Shown: positions 6,252 through 7,688 of the stretch, piece by piece | Layout: each line of letters opens with the position of its first letter | Numbering within the stretch: the first letter of the stretch is position 1 | Notes under the pieces: generated by a model | Told to the model about the DNA's origin: nothing | The model's database searches: none | What the model saw: the letters and a program-made list of their open reading frames with translations, nothing else | NCBI GenBank assembly: GCA_029264655.1 | Contig: JARHZY010000169.1 | Span: forward strand, 1 to 7,688 | Source: Helicobacter sp. | GTDB lineage: Bacteria; Campylobacterota; Campylobacteria; Campylobacterales; Helicobacteraceae | DNA length: 7,688 nt | Direction: 5' to 3' | Made by a program: the position numbers and the translations under genes

Positions 6252-6578
6252 ATGAAATCTAATATTCTTGCATTGTTTGGAAGTGTTTTATTTGCAACGC
6301 AAATCGCATTTTGTGTGCCAACAAATATAAAAAATGCATATGATGATATTTGTTGGACATGTTATACTCCAGAGATTCCAATACAAAACTTCCTTGTAAA
6401 ATACCGCGAAACCTTACGCAATCTTTGCTTCAAAAAAGATGCACAAGCATGCCAAATGATGGGCACATTATATGCAGCATTGCAAAATGATATAGATGCA
6501 CAAGATTATTGGCAGAGAGCGTGTAAGCTTGGCATTAAAGAAACTTGTGCGAAAGTGGATACAGATGAAGAGCAATGA
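6252..6578 (+). CDS. Short secreted Hcp-like (Sel1 repeat, cysteine-paired) protein
   Basis: 108 residues from the ATG at 6252, which has AAAGG eight bases upstream; a TTG at 6231 in the same frame is less likely, since it would add seven residues before the signal peptide. MKSNILALFGSVLFATQIAFC is a signal peptide. Cysteines at 59 and 67 and at 91 and 99 are both eight apart, and the pattern ACxxMGTLYxxxxxDxxAxxYWxRACKLGxxxxC is that of Sel1/TPR-like repeats of the Helicobacter cysteine-rich proteins (Hcp), in which such pairs form disulfides between helices of a repeat. Only about one and a half repeats are present, whereas Hcp proteins have several. An extra CWTC pair (34-37) lies before the repeat. 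The protein is probably periplasmic or secreted. Hcp proteins bind penicillin-like compounds or host targets in some cases; that is not shown here. Confidence 0.7.
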   Translation: MKSNILALFGSVLFATQIAFCVPTNIKNAYDDICWTCYTPEIPIQNFLVKYRETLRNLCFKKDAQACQMMGTLYAALQNDIDAQDYWQRACKLGIKETCAKVDTDEEQ

Positions 6579-6598
6579 ATAAAACATAAGTGTTTATT
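6578..6598 (+). terminator. AT-only hairpin at the Hcp-like stop codon
   Basis: AATAAAACA (6578-6586) pairs with TGTTTATT (6591-6598) around TAAG, with one bulged A. A second, weaker repeat CTAGT/ACTAG (6620-6624 and 6644-6648) precedes a T run at 6652-6656. Either may help to end the transcript. Both are weak. Confidence 0.3.
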
Positions 6599-6654
6599 GT
6601 ATCTTTGATTATATGGTGGCTAGTAAATTATACCATTTTGCTAACTAGAGATTT

Positions 6655-6692
6655 TTGCAATTTAATCTAACGATTAGAATCTTTTATTGCAA
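6655..6692. repeat. Nested inverted repeat downstream of the Hcp-like gene
   Basis: TTGCAAT (6655-6661) and ATTGCAA (6686-6692) form outer arms, and TAATC (6663-6667) pairs with GATTA (6672-6676) inside. It may be an RNA hairpin at the end of the transcript or a protein-binding palindrome. Confidence 0.35.
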
Positions 6693-7041
6693 AGATTTAG
6701 ATTCTATTAACAATGAAATGCCATAAAAATTTTTAGCGTATAGAAGTTTTGCTTGTCTATTGCGAATTTTATATCTTTATATAATTATTGCATATTAATA
6801 AATCATGTAGCACAATCACAATATATAGTGTTATATAAGAATTTAATCCAAAATTACCTGTAAATTTTATACATTGGTAGTAAAATGGTATATGTATCGT
6901 TTGGTGCTTTTTACTCATCTCTATTGCATTATTTAATATAATTCCACTATATAAGGTAAGCTTTAATTTTTATCTTGTGTGCTATATGTATTTTCTTTAT
7001 GCTATAAATGTAAGTATTTATATTGTAGTATAAATGTTCTA

Positions 7042-7059
7042 TCTTTTTTATAAAAAAGA
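7042..7059. repeat. Perfect 18-nt palindrome
   Basis: TCTTTTTTATAAAAAAGA is its own reverse complement. It lies 26 bp past the end of the - strand remnant that stops at 7085. A second odd palindrome, AGATATAATATCT, lies at 7071-7083. Both might have been terminator-like for that gene, but they contain almost no GC. Confidence 0.5.
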
Positions 7060-7084
7060 AGTTTTTGTATAGATATAATATCTT

Positions 7085-7201
7085 TTATCTTTTATGTTGT
7101 TTATCATACTCATTAATAATTTGTATCAAAGGTTTTAAATCATAATCTTTAATCTTTTGCTCCATAGTATCTAAATAAGAATCTATGTTGTTTGGGGTTA
7201 A
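7085..7201 (-). pseudogene. C-terminal remnant of an unrecognised protein
   Basis: On the - strand 38 codons follow a stop at 7204-7202 and end at TAA (7087-7085). They include NNIDSYLDTMEQKIKDYD followed by LKPLIQIINEYDKQHKR. The mix of Asp, Glu, Gln, Pro and Leu and the helical pattern are protein-like and unlike the Lys/Ile/Asn/Tyr noise around it. An ATG at 7165 would give 26 residues but has no ribosome binding site. Upstream all three frames are closed, so this looks like the end of a gene whose front has been lost. I do not recognise the family. A short intact gene is a less likely alternative. Confidence 0.45.
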
Positions 7202-7392
7202 TTATACTATTTAGCTTACTTTAATCAATGCTATAGAACATAAAGTTTTACATTATTTATATAAATATATTAAATTATTTTTACTATAACCTATTACTCC
7301 TATTCATTGTGTAATATAAATAGCATAAATTATAATGTTGCATATAATTTAAATATAATTAATAACCTTTGTTGTTTAAGTAGTTTTTATAT

Positions 7393-7452
7393 TTATTGTT
7401 TCCTTTTTGCTTGTTCAACATAATGTTGCTTGTATTTATTGAGCTCACAATA
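7393..7452 (-). pseudogene. Possible short coding remnant
   Basis: After a TAG at 7455-7453 the - strand reads YCELNKYKQHYVEQAKRKQ and then TAA (7395-7393). The composition is protein-like and hydrophilic, like the end of a helical C-terminus, but it is only 19 codons long and could be chance. It is in a different frame from the 7085-7201 remnant. It overlaps the palindrome CAACAT-A-ATGTTG (7416-7428). Confidence 0.2.
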
Positions 7453-7475
7453 CTATTGCAAATAAACAACGAATT

Positions 7476-7513
7476 TCTATAATAATGACTTCATCGTTTA
7501 ATGTTATTATAGA
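7476..7513. repeat. 10-bp inverted repeat with 18-nt spacer
   Basis: TCTATAATAA (7476-7485) and TTATTATAGA (7504-7513) are perfect reverse complements. GAA (7471-7473) and TTC (7517-7519) continue the symmetry further out. It could be an operator, an RNA hairpin or a scar of a mobile element; no transposase is seen. Confidence 0.45.
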
Positions 7514-7618
7514 CACTTCAAAAATGGTGTAATAGAAAATATAACATAAGCTTACCGAATAATGCAATAATATTTACATTAAATAATTATAAGACAATGT
7601 AATTTATCTATGTGTAAT

Positions 7619-7687
7619 TCAAGGTAACAATCTTTTTTCATATAGCTTATCCCATATATCTTGAGTTACTTGTTTTGCACCTTTATA
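7619..7687 (-). CDS. C-terminal end of a gene continuing beyond the right edge
   Basis: On the - strand the frame entering from the edge is open for 22 codons and ends in TGA (7621-7619). It reads YKGAKQVTQDIWDKLYEK followed by RLLP. The composition is clearly protein-like for such AT-rich DNA. I do not recognise the family from so short a piece, and it could also be a remnant. It is in the same frame as the 7085-7201 remnant, though separated by many stops. Confidence 0.45.
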   Translation of the reverse strand, partial: YKGAKQVTQDIWDKLYEKRLLP

Positions 7688-7688
7688 G

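Larger units (their letters stand above)
6579..7618. other. Long AT-rich gene-poor stretch with decayed coding pieces
   Basis: About 1 kb without an intact gene on either strand. It is even more AT-rich than the rest of the window. It contains a - strand coding remnant (7085-7201), a weaker remnant (7393-7452), and several palindromes listed separately. An open frame of 49 codons at 6918-6769 on the - strand is not convincing. No tRNA or known RNA gene is visible. The look is that of a locus where one or more genes have eroded. Confidence 0.5.

Noticed and set aside
6769..6918. 49-codon frame on the - strand starting MSKKHQTIHIPFYYQC
   Set aside because: No ribosome binding site, a composition typical of AT-rich noise, and no family pattern.
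6957..7084. Open - strand frame continuing past the TAA of the 7085-7201 remnant
   Set aside because: It is almost only Lys, Ile, Tyr, Asn and Phe and has no start; it looks like chance in AT-rich DNA, so I do not propose readthrough.
1..7688. CRISPR array, tRNA or rRNA gene, or intact insertion sequence
   Set aside because: No regularly spaced repeats, cloverleaf-like sequence or transposase motifs were found on either strand.

Overview
The window looks like chromosomal DNA of a low-GC Helicobacter or a close epsilonproteobacterial relative, most likely of the enterohepatic kind. The basis is the very AT-rich sequence, AAGGA-type ribosome binding sites, promoters with a clear TATAAT-like -10 and a poor -35, and the gene content: a divergent TsaB, an outer-membrane phospholipase A, a small Helicobacter-type beta-barrel protein and a cysteine-spaced Hcp/Sel1-like exported protein. 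The genus call is inference from these traits, not from a database search.

Left part (1-982): the C-terminal half of tsaB runs off the left edge on the + strand and ends at a bidirectional-looking hairpin terminator. Facing it on the - strand is a small gene of 56 codons with a good ribosome binding site, broken by one in-frame TAG. A non-coding stretch follows, holding a plus-strand hairpin with a T run.

Middle (983-3721): two genes on the - strand, an outer-membrane beta-barrel protein followed by the ribosome-assembly GTPase der. They are 85 bp apart, and the gap holds a stem-loop whose wobble pair shows it is best formed in minus-strand RNA. Der is much longer than usual (609 residues) and has an N-terminal extension and two inserts. 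The divergent region to pldA holds promoters for both directions.

Right-centre (3722-6578): four + strand genes: pldA (phospholipase A1), a calcineurin-like metallophosphoesterase, a four-helix membrane protein starting with TTG, and a short secreted Hcp-like protein. Some may be cotranscribed, but a promoter-like site precedes the phosphoesterase. Most of the genes in the central block (omp, pldA, the membrane protein and hcp) are predicted to act in the envelope, while Der and the phosphoesterase are cytoplasmic.

Right end (6579-7688): about 1 kb of extremely AT-rich DNA with no intact gene. It holds small C-terminal coding remnants on the - strand, several palindromes, and at the edge the last 22 codons of a - strand gene that continues outside. 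It reads as a decayed accessory locus. I see no convincing new multi-gene system. The best leads are the substituted motif residues in Der, PldA and the phosphoesterase, the TAG-broken small gene, and the omp-der intergenic RNA element.
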